From Augochlora pura (Eukaryota > Arthropoda > Insecta > Hymenoptera > Halictidae), in the NCBI RefSeq assembly GCF_028453695.1, contig NC_135772.1:19711412-19775411 (forward strand): a DNA stretch of 64,000 nt, in the 5' to 3' direction. The position numbers and the translations under genes were made by a program. The notes beneath the pieces were generated by a model. The model saw only the letters and a list, made by a program, of their open reading frames with translations. It did no database searches and was not told the DNA's origin. Below, in pieces: positions 1 through 10,572 of this stretch (its first letter is position 1; the number at the start of each line of letters is the position of its first letter).

Positions 1-359
1 TCTAAAATATTCCAACCACCCCTTATATATTTCTAAAATACGTCAAACACTGCTAGATATATTTAAAAAAATTGTCAAACAGATAAAAATTGTTATAATT
101 CCCTCTCCCGAATCCTTGTAGGTTTAGCAATTTTTATCGAGTTAACTTTTCGTTAAAAAATCACATAAAAATCGTAACAGGGTCACAGATTGCATTAAAA
201 AATTCTAAGAAATCTCAACAAATTCTGTCCTGCAATTCTCGCCATATAAAAAATGTAACTCCCCTTTCCCCGTACGTTTAGCATTAAAAATGAATGTCCG
301 GGGTTTCGATAAAAATCGCTGCTCGCCAACGAGACTCTAAATCGTTCAATCGACTATGC
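1..359. other. AT-rich sequence without recognisable feature
   Basis: This stretch is strongly A+T-rich. No open frame of note, no terminal inverted repeat and no tandem array were seen. Two short stretches carry a similar phrase about 130 bp apart (a GTTTAGCA-containing motif near 122 and 269). That hints at an old local duplication but is too short to define. Confidence 0.5.
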
Positions 360-751
360 TACAGTATAATACGTAGCATTACCGGAGGACACGGTCGCGT
401 CAGCACGGCGAGAATCGTCGGAGCGTCGCGGCGGGATTTTTGAGCCAGGGAACGAGATTAGAGCCGCTCGTTCGGCAGGATGCATTTTTGAAATGCCACC
501 GCGCGAGGGGTGGGTCCGTCGTTTCACGGATGAAATTAACTGTGCGCGTGTCCCGCGCACAGGACACGGTGGCGGCGGTTCCGCCGCGGTGTATGCAACG
601 GGCGCGCATTCATCGAATCGTGTACGGGCGCGTGCATTCGCCGGGACACACGGCGACGACGGCGACGACGAGCGGCGGCGGCCCGCTCTCGAATCCGCGT
701 GCATTCTGAATGCGGTCTCTGTGCAGGTTTGTGCAACGTCGGGGAACGGTG

Positions 752-774
752 TCCTCCTCCTCCTCCTCCTCCTC
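752..774. repeat. (TCC)n microsatellite
   Basis: About seven uninterrupted TCC triplets followed by CTCTCTGCTGCTG. In one frame they read as poly-leucine, which inflates the shadow open frames here. Confidence 0.9.
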
Positions 775-1303
775 TCTGCTGCTGCCTGCTCTGCGTGTAC
801 TTGCGCATTTTCCCGCGCGCCCGTTATCGACTGTGCGTGCACGCAACGAACGCGCGCGCGCGCGTCTCTTCGCCGGCCTTCAAACGCAGCTTTTCTGTCT
901 TCGCGCGGAGACAAGCTGTCGCTGATGCGCCCCCCGCTGCCTTTTCATATTTACAGAAACGCGGCGCCCGTGTACCCGCGTACACGTTTCTTCTGCGTCT
1001 GTTGCGCAGAGATATTCGACGCGACGGTGTCGCAATGTTTTCACAGACTCGCGGAAACTGTTAACTTTCGCGCGGTGATTGCCGCTTCTCTGCCGCTGAT
1101 AAATTCGTATCAATCTTTGCTCGGTTATTGTCCTAAGAATCTTGCATTGTGGCATTCTTATCCCGTCGATTTTCGCCGGCGGTATAAACGCAGAAAGTCC
1201 GGAGTCTCGGAATCCGAGGTGCATCGAAAATGTCTCCGGCAATGTTATCGAATTAATTCCGCGGCCCATAATTGGACCACGAATGCGGGGGACGGTCTAT
1301 CGG

Positions 1304-1338
1304 GTCCTCCCTCCCTCCCTCCCCCACCCCACCCCCCT
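1304..1338. repeat. (CTCC)n to poly-C tract
   Basis: Four or five CTCC/TCCC units grade into CCCCCACCCCACCCCCC. This is a simple C-rich tract with no sign of coding use. Confidence 0.85.
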
Positions 1339-1619
1339 GTTAAAACTGGCAAAAAGTCGTCGTTCCGCGGGAGCAGCAACAGAGTGCCGGTGCATCACTG
1401 CAGTATCACATTATACACACGCGTTTGCCCGACGAAATCGCATGCACGTGGATCCGATTACGTAAATGTACGTATCTACCGGGTGTATGTACTCTCGCCT
1501 ATCAATCTACAGATGCGCGTCTACGTGCACGCGTCGCACCCTGAATCATGCGCGGCCACATGCACGAGACGTACATGTATGTATATACCGAAACTCGCGC
1601 GCCTATACGTATATTACAT

Positions 1620-1720
1620 ATGTGCCGGGTATATACATACATGCCGGGTATATACATACATGCCGGGTATATACATACATGTCGAGTATATACATATATA
1701 TGCCGGGTATATACATATGT
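1620..1720. repeat. 19-bp minisatellite, five units
   Basis: Units begin GCCGGGTATATACATAC at 1624, 1643 and 1662, with a variant GTCGAGTATATACATA at 1681 and a last unit at 1702. The period is 19 bp, then 21 bp in the final step. It alternates CCGGG with (TA/CA)-rich sequence and encodes only repetitive peptides. It lies at the boundary between a GC-rich and an AT-richer domain. Confidence 0.9.
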
Positions 1721-2194
1721 GCGCGGGGACGTAGAGATTCTGGCAGCATAGCATGTAAATGCAATTACACTTGTGCCGCGCGGCTGTGCATGTACATTTA
1801 CCATGACGCTGTGTAGATATATTATGTGTCGTTGCATGCGCCGCGTCGCAGTACCAATGATGATCGCTGTAACGCCGCGTTATGCATTATATAAGAAATA
1901 AATCGGCCGGCAGCTCGCCGAGCGATAACGCCGCCTCGGATTGGCGCGATTCGACCACCGCGATCGAGAGAAAGAATTAAGCAGCCGGACGCGACGTGGA
2001 GGGATTCGGTGATATCATCGATGTGCACGGGTGTCTTCGATCTATATTCGGTGCAGCAGTGCCTTCGGGGTTGGTAATTAGGTGTGGAGAATGTAAATTG
2101 CGAAGTATATGGTGGGTTGAGTAGGAAAGAGATTCAATGAAATTGTCGATGAATTGGTTGGATGAGAATTTATTTTAGAGAATTAAATGAGAAT
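1721..2194. other. Unique sequence, nothing recognised
   Basis: Mixed composition with moderate CpG. No gene, inverted repeat or tandem repeat was recognised. Confidence 0.5.
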
Positions 2195-2395
2195 TTAGGT
2201 ATAGTGATAATAGGAATAATACTGCTAATAGTAACAATACTGTTACTAATAATACTACTATTAGTTTTTTTGGGGCAGGGAAGAAAAATATCCAAATCGC
2301 CAAAAAATCGCCCAAAATCGCCAAAAATGAGTAATACTACTACTTTTAGTAATAATAATAATAATGATAATATTAATAAGGCAATAATAACTTAA
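2195..2395. repeat. Degenerate ATA/TAA-rich repeat with nested hairpin
   Basis: The stretch is built of AAT/ATA-like triplets. At 2225-2264 an inverted pair CTAATAGTA / TACTATTAG encloses a second perfect pair AGTAACA-ATAC-TGTTACT, so a nested stem-loop is possible. A short tandem CGCCAAAAA-type motif (near 2297-2329) separates this from a second AATAAT run. The frame 2162-2395 reads through it and I regard it as spurious. Confidence 0.6.
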
Positions 2396-3230
2396 TTTCT
2401 TAGCAACATGACCTTCCTAAAAATTTACAAAAAAAGTACAAACAAGTACTATATCCAACCATAAGTATTCTATTACATTTCTTTCAAATTAATAAATATA
2501 ATAACAACATTCTCTACCCAAGTAGAAAAATTATTAATATTTATATACTTCAGTCAAGTGTCTCACATTGGTAAAATATATCCTCTTTAAACAGAAATTA
2601 CGCATTCGTAAAATCATCGATCCGTATTCCAAGCAGTATCTCACTCGATAAAGTCAACAAATGACTACACTTCGTTCCGAAACAATGCAAACATTTGCGT
2701 TTCCTAATTGTAACATTCGCGGCCGAAATCTGAGCGTGCGTGCAGCGCCGCGAAACGTGAAAAACGGAAACGGATCGACGGAACATAAGTAAATGCGAAG
2801 AGGAACGGAAAATGTGGAAAATTCATCGGCTGAAATTTACGATCGCCACCGTATTTGTAAATAGAGTACGATTTGCATAAGCGATTCCGCAAGTCGGACA
2901 AGTCGAAAGCAAGGCTCCCGCGATAAAGGTGCAAATGAAAAGTTTTACGGGCCTGAGAACGGAGGCGTCGACGGCTCGAAAATACGTCATTCGGTCGTTC
3001 GCGCGAAGAGATCGAATGCGCCGCGAGTAGCTTTGGAAAATATGAAATTTTGTTAGGTAATAATTGGCTGCGACCCTTTTGTTGCTAGGGTGAACAGACG
3101 AGGAGATGGGCTGCTGCGTAAAATAATTTTCTAGTTTAAGATTTTGTAGTTAAAGTTATTTTATGTATAGGTTATGTCAGGTTATGTTGAAAATAATTTT
3201 GAGCTGATATATTGGCATTTCATATGATTG
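2396..3230. other. Unique sequence, nothing recognised
   Basis: AT-rich at the left and moderately CpG-containing from about 2600. Short frames on the minus strand have no recognisable content. Near 3168-3185 the phrase GGTTATGTCAGGTTATG occurs. The core of the same phrase also lies inside the hairpin element at 35251, which may mark a shared old repeat. Confidence 0.45.
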
Positions 3231-3232
3231 GC

Positions 3233-3369
3233 CAAAAAGGGTTAAAAATTGAAAGTCGAAGCTATTTTAAACCTAGATTCAACACTGTTATTTTTATTAG
3301 CTGTATTCCCATTTTATATAATTTATTATAGCACAGAGAGTTAAGTATTAATATAGTACAGAGGGTTAA
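3233..3369. mobile_element. Fragments of TTAA-type MITE (piggyBac-like)
   Basis: A right-hand terminus AAAAAGGGTTAA ends at 3245, and another GGGTTAA ends at 3369. The sequence between (about 3257-3323) closely resembles the body of the element at 3495-3712: both carry ATTTTAAACCTAGAT followed by a block ending TTTATATAATT. It is read as a decayed member of the same family. The piggyBac-type attribution is inferred from the TTAA flanks and CCC/GGG termini. Confidence 0.5.
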
Positions 3370-3494
3370 CCCTTTAGACTCGAATCCATTTTAAGCTTAA
3401 ATTAAAAATTGCTATTTCAACAATTGCTATATTAAAAAATATTAAATATTGCAATTTAAAAAAATTTCTATTTTACATGACGGTCCACAGAAAA
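3366..3494 (+). mobile_element. TTAA-type MITE, left end and partial body
   Basis: TTAACCCTTTAGACTCGAA begins at 3366, sharing its TTAA with the GGG end of the element on its left, so the junction reads GGGTTAACCC. The following bases (CCATTTTAAGC...) match the reverse complement of the right end of the element at 47521-47697 (GCACTCGAAGCCATTTTA). No right terminus was found before the next element starts at 3495. Confidence 0.55.
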
Positions 3495-3712
3495 TTAACC
3501 CTTTGTATTTAAAAGCAATTTTAAACCTAGATCCAAAATAGCTATATCCGCATTTATATAATTAATAAAATTTATTCACATAAAATCGAGTCTCTTAAAA
3601 CTGTCGCGCTTTTTAACAGCCCTTCAAATAGAAATCTAATTAAACAGAAAAATTCTTTTCGAAAAGCGACAATTTTCATTTTCAAAGGCACCGCTCCGTT
3701 GCAAAGGGTTAA
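3495..3712 (+). mobile_element. TTAA-flanked MITE, piggyBac-like, 218 bp
   Basis: The left end is TTAACCCTTTG at 3495 and the right end is CAAAGGGTTAA ending at 3712. The two ends are inverted copies over the first seven transposon bases and both are flanked by TTAA. The body is AT-rich, non-coding and shares an ACCTAGAT block with the fragment at 3257-3323. The TTAA target duplication with CCC-starting ends is characteristic of piggyBac-superfamily elements. No transposase is encoded, so this is a non-autonomous, decayed copy. Confidence 0.65.
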
Positions 3713-4084
3713 ATATTCCGTCGATCGCCCGCGTCGGGAAATAATGAATCCGGCGGGGGGTGAGAAGGGCGTAGAAAAAATCGCCGGTAGACTTGACAAA
3801 TATTTGCGGCTAGAACGCTGGTTACCGCGAGGCGATTATACAAAATCATCGGCGGCCTGTTTGGTTACTTCGTTTCGCCTAACGTTTGCGTTTACTTCCT
3901 AAATATTGTGCCCGCAAACGGGAAATTTCCATGCTCCGCTAATAAATTTCCGAGCGTCGACGACTTTAAACAACCGCGCTCGCGTGCGGTATTTGTTCTT
4001 CATAAATAATATAATCATCCACGGGGGAGGGGGAGGAGAGGACAGGTGACCACCGGCGTCGTCTCGTGTCCCTTACCCGGCGTA
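3713..4084. other. Unique CpG-containing sequence
   Basis: Mixed composition with moderate CpG and a G-rich patch at 4021-4040. No gene or repeat was recognised. Confidence 0.45.
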
Positions 4085-4290
4085 CTTTCCTTTTCGCGCG
4101 TTAATTAAACGCCGGCCGATGTTAATGTATCGTTAATTGATTCGACGCGCAACGAATACAATATAATAACCGGCCGACGCCGTTAATTGATATTATTTGC
4201 CCGACAATTTACGAGAGTCGCCCGAATGAGATTCGCGCGTTAAAAAGTGGGGCTCGATCGCCGGCGTAAGTGTAATTAATTCCGAACGGG
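4085..4290. promoter_or_regulatory. Cluster of TAATTA-type motifs, possible enhancer
   Basis: Five homeodomain-like cores occur in about 180 bp: TTAATTAA at 4101, GTTAATG near 4121, GTTAATTGA at 4132, the same 9-mer again at 4182, and TAATTAAT at 4273. They sit in an otherwise GC-rich, CpG-containing context. The two identical GTTAATTGAT sites are 50 bp apart. Clustering of TAAT cores is a common property of insect cis-regulatory modules, but that function is inference only. An AT-biased patch of old repeat would look similar. Confidence 0.2.
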
Positions 4291-4465
4291 GAAAACTTAT
4301 TGATCGAACGCGACGGTGTTTGCCGCGACTTCGTTGACCGAAATCATTTTTCTCGCTCGGCGCGACGAAAACCAGTTCGATGCGGTTGTTTGTAGGATTT
4401 TTAGCTTGGATAAAGTCGTCGTAGAGGGCGAGCTGTGATTACGAACGAATGAAAATTGTTGGAAA
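4291..4465. other. Unique sequence
   Basis: GC-moderate non-coding sequence running into the local duplication that begins at 4466. Nothing recognised. Confidence 0.4.
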
Positions 4466-4780
4466 AATGTATAAAATACTATTTTCGATACTTGATGCGC
4501 TCGAGATGTGGATATTTATTTTTATGCGGTGTTTTAATGTAGTAGAAGTCGTCTTGAACCATAAATTAATTATTTGCGTTGCGTGGAGGGTGTATAATTT
4601 TTAAAAAGGTTGTAGATGGGACTGCAAAGGGTAATGAAAATTTTGGGGATAGTAAAAGACTATGTAAAATTCTATTTTCTTTATTTAATGCAATTGAGAT
4701 GTGGCTATTTATTTTTATGCGGTATTTTAATGTAGTGAGAGTCGTCTTGAACAATAAATTAATTATTAACATTGCGTGAC
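4466..4780. repeat. Local direct duplication, two ~120-bp copies
   Basis: Copy 1 is about 4466-4585 and copy 2 about 4660-4780. Both contain TTTATTTTTATGCGGT followed by TTTTAATGTAGT, then GTCGTCTTGAAC and TAAATTAATTATT, in the same order. The offset is 193 bp. The copies differ at scattered positions, so the duplication is old. Frames open through either copy show no recognisable protein. Confidence 0.85.
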
Positions 4781-5195
4781 AATACGAAACAAAATAATGA
4801 AATTAGTATAAAATTGAATAAAATAAAAAATTTAATACTAGCACCATATATTCCAATTCTTTGGACAAATAAAATTTCTCACATTACAAACGATTTACAA
4901 AATAATACTTTGACCAGATTACTGTAACTATCGCTCACTCGTCGACGCAATAAACGAAAAAAAAAACGAACTCGAAAGTGGGATTAAACGACCACACGCG
5001 AAACGAAGACGGCGAAACCACGGAACAGCCGATGATTTTGATCGAACTCCGCGCGCGCCCTTCGGTCGACAAAAACCAACCGGGAACAAGGGAAACAATG
5101 GACAGAGGTCGGTAGGAATAACTCTCATTGTTTTCGAAATCTAAATTCAGCTCCGCGGCGGACTTCATCAATGAAAAAGAAAAAAAAAGGGAAAA

Positions 5196-5198
<3 letters not shown>
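4781..5198. other. Unique sequence, nothing recognised
   Basis: AT-rich until about 4920, then CpG-containing. Overlapping short open frames on both strands (4928-5171) look compositional. Confidence 0.45.

Positions 5199-5230
<32 letters not shown>
5199..5230. repeat. (GA)n microsatellite
   Basis: About 15 uninterrupted GA dinucleotides within a purine-rich stretch (5175-5231). Confidence 0.95.
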
Positions 5231-5232
<2 letters not shown>

Positions 5233-5741
5233 TTTGCGTGTCACGGCCCACCATTCAGCCGAATCGAACGCCTCGAAACACCGTGTACTACTACGGGGCT
5301 AATCCAACCCCCCCTCCCCTCCCCCCTTTTTCGACCACCCCGTGACCGTGGCCCGTCAACCGTGCGCGCCGCACCATGAGAAAAAAATGCCGAAAAATAT
5401 TCGACCAAGGTGAAACCCGCGGCACAGAGATATCCGGCTGGATAAACCGGCCTTGTACCTTTTTTTTTCTCTCGTCTTTCATCCCCCCCCCCCCTTTTTC
5501 CACAGCGCGCCCTTCGACGTGGAAAAGTAAAAGCGGCGCGCGATTCGGAACGATTTCTGGCAAGTGGCGAACAGTCGACCGATTTTGCCGGATCAACGTC
5601 GCCTGTCGGCACCCTATTATCGAAGCACTGGACACGTCGGGGTTTGTTTATTTTTAGAAATCAACCCCCCGAGTGCCGCGAAACAAGGGGTTGGATGTGT
5701 CGTCTTTGTTTTGGAAAATCTTTCGAGAGACGCCGACATTC
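5231..5741. other. CpG-rich sequence with C-runs
   Basis: GC-rich with C-runs at about 5309-5330 and 5483-5494 (12 C). Open frames on both strands are attributed to composition. Confidence 0.4.
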
Positions 5742-6000
5742 TTCTCTAAGATTACTGCAATTCCGGTACCTTGATTAATGTAATTTTTTTTTTATTTCAT
5801 ATCCTTTGCTTATTTTTTACCTTTTGTTAATTTTTTAACCTTTGTTAATTTTCACCCTTTGTTAGTGGGAATTTACTCTCTATTTTAACATTTTTCTCCA
5901 AGATTACCGCAATTCCAGTGCCTTGTTTAATATTTTCTTTTTCGTTTTCTATACTTTGTTTATTTTATATCCATTGTTTAATTTTTACCCTGTGAAAATG
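5742..6000. repeat. Local direct duplication, offset 152 bp
   Basis: TTCTCTAAGATTACTGCAAT at 5742 recurs with few changes at 5894, followed in each copy by TTCC(G/A)GT(A/G)CCTTG and a T-rich section. Between the copies a shorter phrase, CCTTTGTTAATTTT, is itself repeated about three times (5819-5865). The nested tandem structure suggests successive slippage or unequal exchange. Confidence 0.8.
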
Positions 6001-6810
6001 AGCTGTAAGTATTTTTTTAGTTATAATTACCTCGACGAGGCTTTGAAAGAGTTGTATGTCCTTTTCGAAAATAAAGTTGAAGAAAATATATCTTCCTTAA
6101 AATAATTTATAATAGTTTACTGTAAACGATAAATGTCTTCTTGCCTCTACGTAATTTTACAATTCCATTTTACTTTTTACCAAACAATATTATAATATAA
6201 CACTTTTACCTAACTTTGTATACTCTAACATCGTTCCGCCTCGACAGTCCGCCACACTTTGTTTTATTTATTAACTTCTTCCAATTTCCACGCGCTTCTA
6301 TTTTCACCCCGTGAAACCGCGGGGGTACCGGCGGTAGCAAAACGTAAACGGCGGCGACGGGGACGAACAAACGTTCTATTTCAGCGTCGGGCGTCGCTTT
6401 ATAGGACGCGAAAAGTTGAAACAGAGGAAGCGCCGACGCGTCTGCTATTAATCAAAACAAATATTTTTTTTAGCACAATCAAATAAATGAGACGAGCTTA
6501 ATGGACGAGCGGATATTCAAAGTATTGATGAAAGTTTTGAATGGAGCGGCGACGCGTTTCGTTTCCATTCGCGCGCGGAGTTGGGCGATTTTACGACCGC
6601 GCGTCTATACCTGGTTCAATGTATAATCCGTGCTTTTGTGTCGGCAATGTTAAATAACGAAATTAATGCGTTAATTATCGCCGAAGCGGCGATGAAAAGG
6701 ACGGCGCGTTTGAGACGGTAAAAATAGATTTCGAGGATATTTTGCGAAAGAAAATGCGCGAGAATAGTTAAACAAATACAGTGAAAAACACTGAGAAATA
6801 ATCGAGAATA
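6001..6810. other. Unique sequence, nothing recognised
   Basis: AT-rich to 6240, then CpG-containing. A 75-codon plus-strand frame (6259-6486) has no recognisable features. Confidence 0.45.
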
Positions 6811-6897
6811 TTAACCCTTTGCAGTACGTTGTCTTCTTTCAGGGAACATCGTGATTCTAGTTAGACATTATTATTATTATTATATTATTTAGACATT
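6811..6897 (+). mobile_element. TTAA-type MITE, left end running into gap
   Basis: TTAACCCTTTGCAGTACG starts at 6811. The sequence is cut by the assembly gap at 6898, so the right end cannot be judged. The last bases before the gap are ATT/TTA repeats, and similar TA-rich interiors occur in the intact member at 24357. Confidence 0.5.
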
Positions 6898-6997
6898 NNN
6901 NNNNNNNNNNNNNNNNNNNNNNNNNNNNNNNNNNNNNNNNNNNNNNNNNNNNNNNNNNNNNNNNNNNNNNNNNNNNNNNNNNNNNNNNNNNNNNNNN
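6898..6997. other. Assembly gap (100 N)
   Basis: Exactly 100 N, a conventional placeholder length. It follows an ATT-rich run that may be the cause of the gap. Confidence 0.99.
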
Positions 6998-7740
6998 AAT
7001 TAAAAAAATATCAACATTAACACCACAAAATTAATATTTAATACAATATCCTGAGAATGGAGGTACAATTTCAAAGCGATTTATTCAAGCAGCGCAAGCA
7101 TTAAATTTTACTGTATTCGAAGAGAAACGAAAGTTGTTACCGCATAATTATATTTGTTGCTAAATAACGAACGCGATAACGAATAACTTATGCTCGTATA
7201 AATTGTTACAACCGGTAGGAAGAATCCAGTTACAGCATCGTTTAATTTTTCGTTTTAATATACACAGTATCGCGTTTTTGGCGCACGCTCGTTTTATATT
7301 TTCTTTAATTTGTTTAAATTTCCGTGCTGTTGTTGTTCGGGGCGGCAGCCTTATCTTCGCGGCTATAGGAATCGTTTATGGAAATGGGAAAAGTATTACG
7401 AGACAAGTTCCCCAGCGGGGTCACGGGATTCCACAACCGGAAGCAATCCCAGCGATCAACCCCTTTCACTTTCGGCCTGTGTTTCGAGTTGAAAGGCAAT
7501 TGTGTGCGTCCCGTCGCATGCAGCGTGTCGATGCAAATAGAGTGGGCGGGCGTTAAGTGTTTTAAAGGTGGCGGAACTTCGATGGAGGGCGAAATTCGAG
7601 CAAGGTCACCGCTAACGGCTCATCCCTGACAAACTACCCCCCTCGGATTCCTTAATCGCCGACATCGTTGTGGAACTCGCGTTCCAAATGTTTTCTGAAA
7701 CTTTGCTTTTTTGATACTAATTAATTCAATTCGCTTTATT
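6998..7740. other. Unique sequence, nothing recognised
   Basis: Mixed composition. Three overlapping plus-strand frames between 7203 and 7629 and one minus-strand frame are mutually inconsistent and carry no recognisable domain. Confidence 0.45.
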
Positions 7741-7862
7741 TAGTTAATTTTAAATTTATTTCAAGAATTGGTTTAGTTTAATTTAATTTGAAGAATTCTT
7801 TTGGTTTAGTTTAATTTAATTTAAAGAATTATTTCAGTTTAGTCCAATTGATGCAATTAATT
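7741..7862. repeat. Degenerate AT-rich tandem repeat, three units
   Basis: AAGAATTGGTTTAGTTTAAT begins at 7763. Related units start at 7791 (AAGAATTCTTTTGGTTTAGT) and 7823 (AAAGAATTATTTCAGTTTAG). The period is about 28-32 bp. Confidence 0.75.
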
Positions 7863-8540
7863 AATTTATCTATTCAATACACGAAACAAAATTGTCAATT
7901 TAAAATAGAATTTTAAATATTATACCCAACCAGATCCTCTTAAATTTCAGACGAAATTTAAATCGAAAAGAAATATTTTTATCTCCCTCTTCTTTCTCTT
8001 TTTATACCGAATTAATTTAAGCCTCGGGACTCAATAATTTACAACAATAATTACCATAAATTGAAAGACTCGAAATAATTTATATATCATTTCTACTTCG
8101 AATCGAAAAATTGCGTGGCAAAATATCGAGCAATCGTGCTCGCGCGCGCGAAAGTCTCGATGCTTTATTTCTTTTTTTTTTTTGTTCGCGGCTGGGCGAC
8201 AGCTGCATTTTTAATCCGGCTTGTGGACATTGGAATGCGATCGGCCGCGCGAAACGGCGGCGGGGAGAACGCGGCGCAACGGTGCGGTCCCCCCAGGCCA
8301 CCACTAATTTCATAATTCAGCTGCCTCGGCTGAAATTATTCCGCGGACTATGGATAAATTACGTCGGCCAGGAATCACGTCCGCGCGCACGCGCGCTCGC
8401 TCGCGCCGGCTCTGCTCTACGCAAACATTTGCTATCAGCTTAATATCGCATCGAAAACGCGTGATGAATGGACCGTGCGGTATCCGCCGGCCGGCCCGAA
8501 AATTTGCCGGATTCTTTTCGCCCGATTTCTACGCGCCCGC
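7863..8540. other. AT-rich then CpG-rich sequence
   Basis: AT-rich to about 8100, then abruptly CpG-rich, including GCGCGCGCG near 8140. Open frames on both strands are compositional. Confidence 0.4.
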
Positions 8541-9312
8541 CCACGTTTCTCTCGCTTTTTCCTCTATCCCTCTATTCCTACCACCCCCCCCCCTCTTTCT
8601 CACGCTCTTTTCCCCCTTGATTCTATTTCGCTCTCTTTCTCTTTGAGTCTATGTTACTCTTTTTTTCTTTGACTCAGCCTCGCTCTCTTTCTCTTTCTGC
8701 CTCTATCTCTAGCTCTATCTCTCTATCGCTATCTCTAGCTCTATCTCTATCCCTCTATCGCTATCTCTAGCTCAATCTCTCTATCGCTATCTCTAGCTCA
8801 ATCTCTCTATCGCTATCTCTAGCTCTATCTCTATCTCTCTATCGCTATCTCTATCTCTATCTCTATCTCTCTATCGCTATCTCTAGCTCTATCTCTATCT
8901 CTCTATCGCTATCTCTAGCTCTATCTCTATCGCTCTATCGCTCCATCGCTATCTCTATCTCTATATTTTGATCTCTATCTCTATCTCTATATTTTGATCT
9001 CCATCTCTATCTCTATATTTTGATCTCTATCTCTGTCTCTATATTTTGATCTCTATCTCTATCTCTATATTTTGATCTCCATCTCTATCTCTATATTTTG
9101 ATCTCTATATCTATCTCTATATTTTGATCTCTATCTCTATCTCTATATTTTGATCTCTATCTCTATTTCTATATTTTGATCTCTATCTCTATATTTTGAT
9201 CTCTATCTCTATCTCTATCTCTCCATCTTCATCTCTCCATCTTCATCTCTCCATCTTCATCTCTCCATCTCCATCTCTCCATCTCTACCTCTCCGTCTCC
9301 GTCTCCGTGCCG
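8541..9312. repeat. Long pyrimidine array with higher-order units
   Basis: About 770 bp in which the plus strand is almost entirely C and T, broken by regular A/G positions. Three sub-blocks follow one another. Block 1 (about 8690-8945) is TCTATC/TCTAGC hexamers grouped as repeated CTATCGCTATCTCTAGCTC. Block 2 (about 8945-9200) is roughly ten units of 22-26 bp, each containing ATATTTTGATCTC. Block 3 (about 9205-9300) is CATCTCTCCATCTT-type repeats. The ordered blocks indicate successive expansion of different variants. Confidence 0.9.
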
Positions 9313-10572
9313 CTCTCTTCCCCCGTGACATTTCCAATTTAACGCGTTTTGTGCGGTCTAATTGGACGCCATTCGACTTTTCCTTCCCCGCGGCGAAACG
9401 TGCGCCCGGGTAGTGCTTAACATTTTACGTCGCGCGCGTGCACCACGCGGCGCGCCGGTGAATTGAAATTTTTCGATATTTTGTTACGCGTAACCCCGGC
9501 GTAATGACTAGGTTCATTTAACACCGTGGCGACGCGCCATCCTTCGGCACGAGACCCACTTGAATGCTTCATTTGGAATCATTTTTCCGGCCGCGGGAAT
9601 TTATAAATTCCGGCCTATCCGGATGTTTTTCCGGTATAAATCCGCTGATAAACCGCGCCGCGCCGCGATTTTGTTTAAAAAAGTCTACGACAAGCAACCC
9701 TTTGCAAACCAAATGGCAATTCTGTGGCGCAGACAATATTTGGCGGACTGTAATTTCTTAGAATTTCTTTTTTTTGCATTTTTTAAATAATGTGATAATA
9801 ATAATTGTGATAAAAATCGTGGTTGCCATGTAATAATTATAAATATTTTGTCTACCGTAGAAATTGATTACTAGGAGACAAGTATAATATTAAGCAACTG
9901 TAAAATAAGTAAATAGTGTAAATAGTTAATTAGTTAACCAATTTATTAAAAATCTCCATCGCGAGTCTGACTCGTATCAAAAGCTTTATACAACTTTCGC
10001 AAGTTTTGCAAATTTTGCAAGAACATTTCTCGCGTCAAAAATCTAGTAACACCTTTGTTAATAATCGTCGGTCGTTCGTGCAGCGTAAATCATCGTATTG
10101 GGCACGCGCGTCCGCTGGATTTATGGATTAGAAAAGTGAATTGCCCTAAACGTTGCCGATTCGGGAACCATTAGAGGCGCCTCGGTAGCTATCATCGAAG
10201 GTTATCGATTAATCGCAGCTCGATACCGGGGAGGGTAGTCCAGCCGAAAATTAATATTTCTGCCGATAAATAATGCGGACGCAAACCGCGCGTAAGCGCG
10301 CCCACCGAAACGTCGCCTGTAAATAACGCACCGAGAACGCATCGTTTAGATAACAGAAGCTTTGTTTCGATTATACCGTAGGGGTTCCCAACGGGCTTTC
10401 CCGGTCACGCTCATTTTCCCCACCGATTTTTCCGATTTTCGCTTTATTTAGATAAATCTCGACAAATTTCGATGCTGCGGAAAATTTCAATATTTTCCGG
10501 TATTTTTTTAGAAAATGTTCAGCTTTACAATTTTAAGTAGTCAGCTAGTTTTGTGGAGTATAGTAATCATAA
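9313..10572. other. Unique sequence, nothing recognised
   Basis: CpG-rich up to about 9700, AT-rich 9760-9960, then mixed. Small TTTTGCAAATTTTGCAAG repeats lie near 9998. No gene was recognised. Confidence 0.45.

Larger units (their letters stand above)
360..1480. other. CpG-rich block, no supported gene
   Basis: Composition switches abruptly from AT-rich to GC-rich with very frequent CG dinucleotides, including CGCGCG runs near 857-870. Several overlapping frames are open on both strands, as expected where stop codons are rare by composition. The longest (493-1734, plus) has no recognisable domain and runs into a minisatellite. The block could be an unmethylated CpG island near a promoter, but no TATA box, initiator or downstream exon could be tied to it. 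Confidence 0.4.

Noticed and set aside
493..1734. 413-codon plus-strand open frame
   Set aside because: It lies in CpG-rich, stop-poor sequence, contains poly-Leu from (TCC)n and ends in a 19-bp minisatellite. No domain is recognisable and several other frames are open too.
3160..3190. GGTTATGTCAGGTTATG as a telomere-like TTAGG remnant
   Set aside because: It is not a TTAGG array. A similar phrase occurs once inside the hairpin element at 35270, so a dispersed-repeat origin is more likely.
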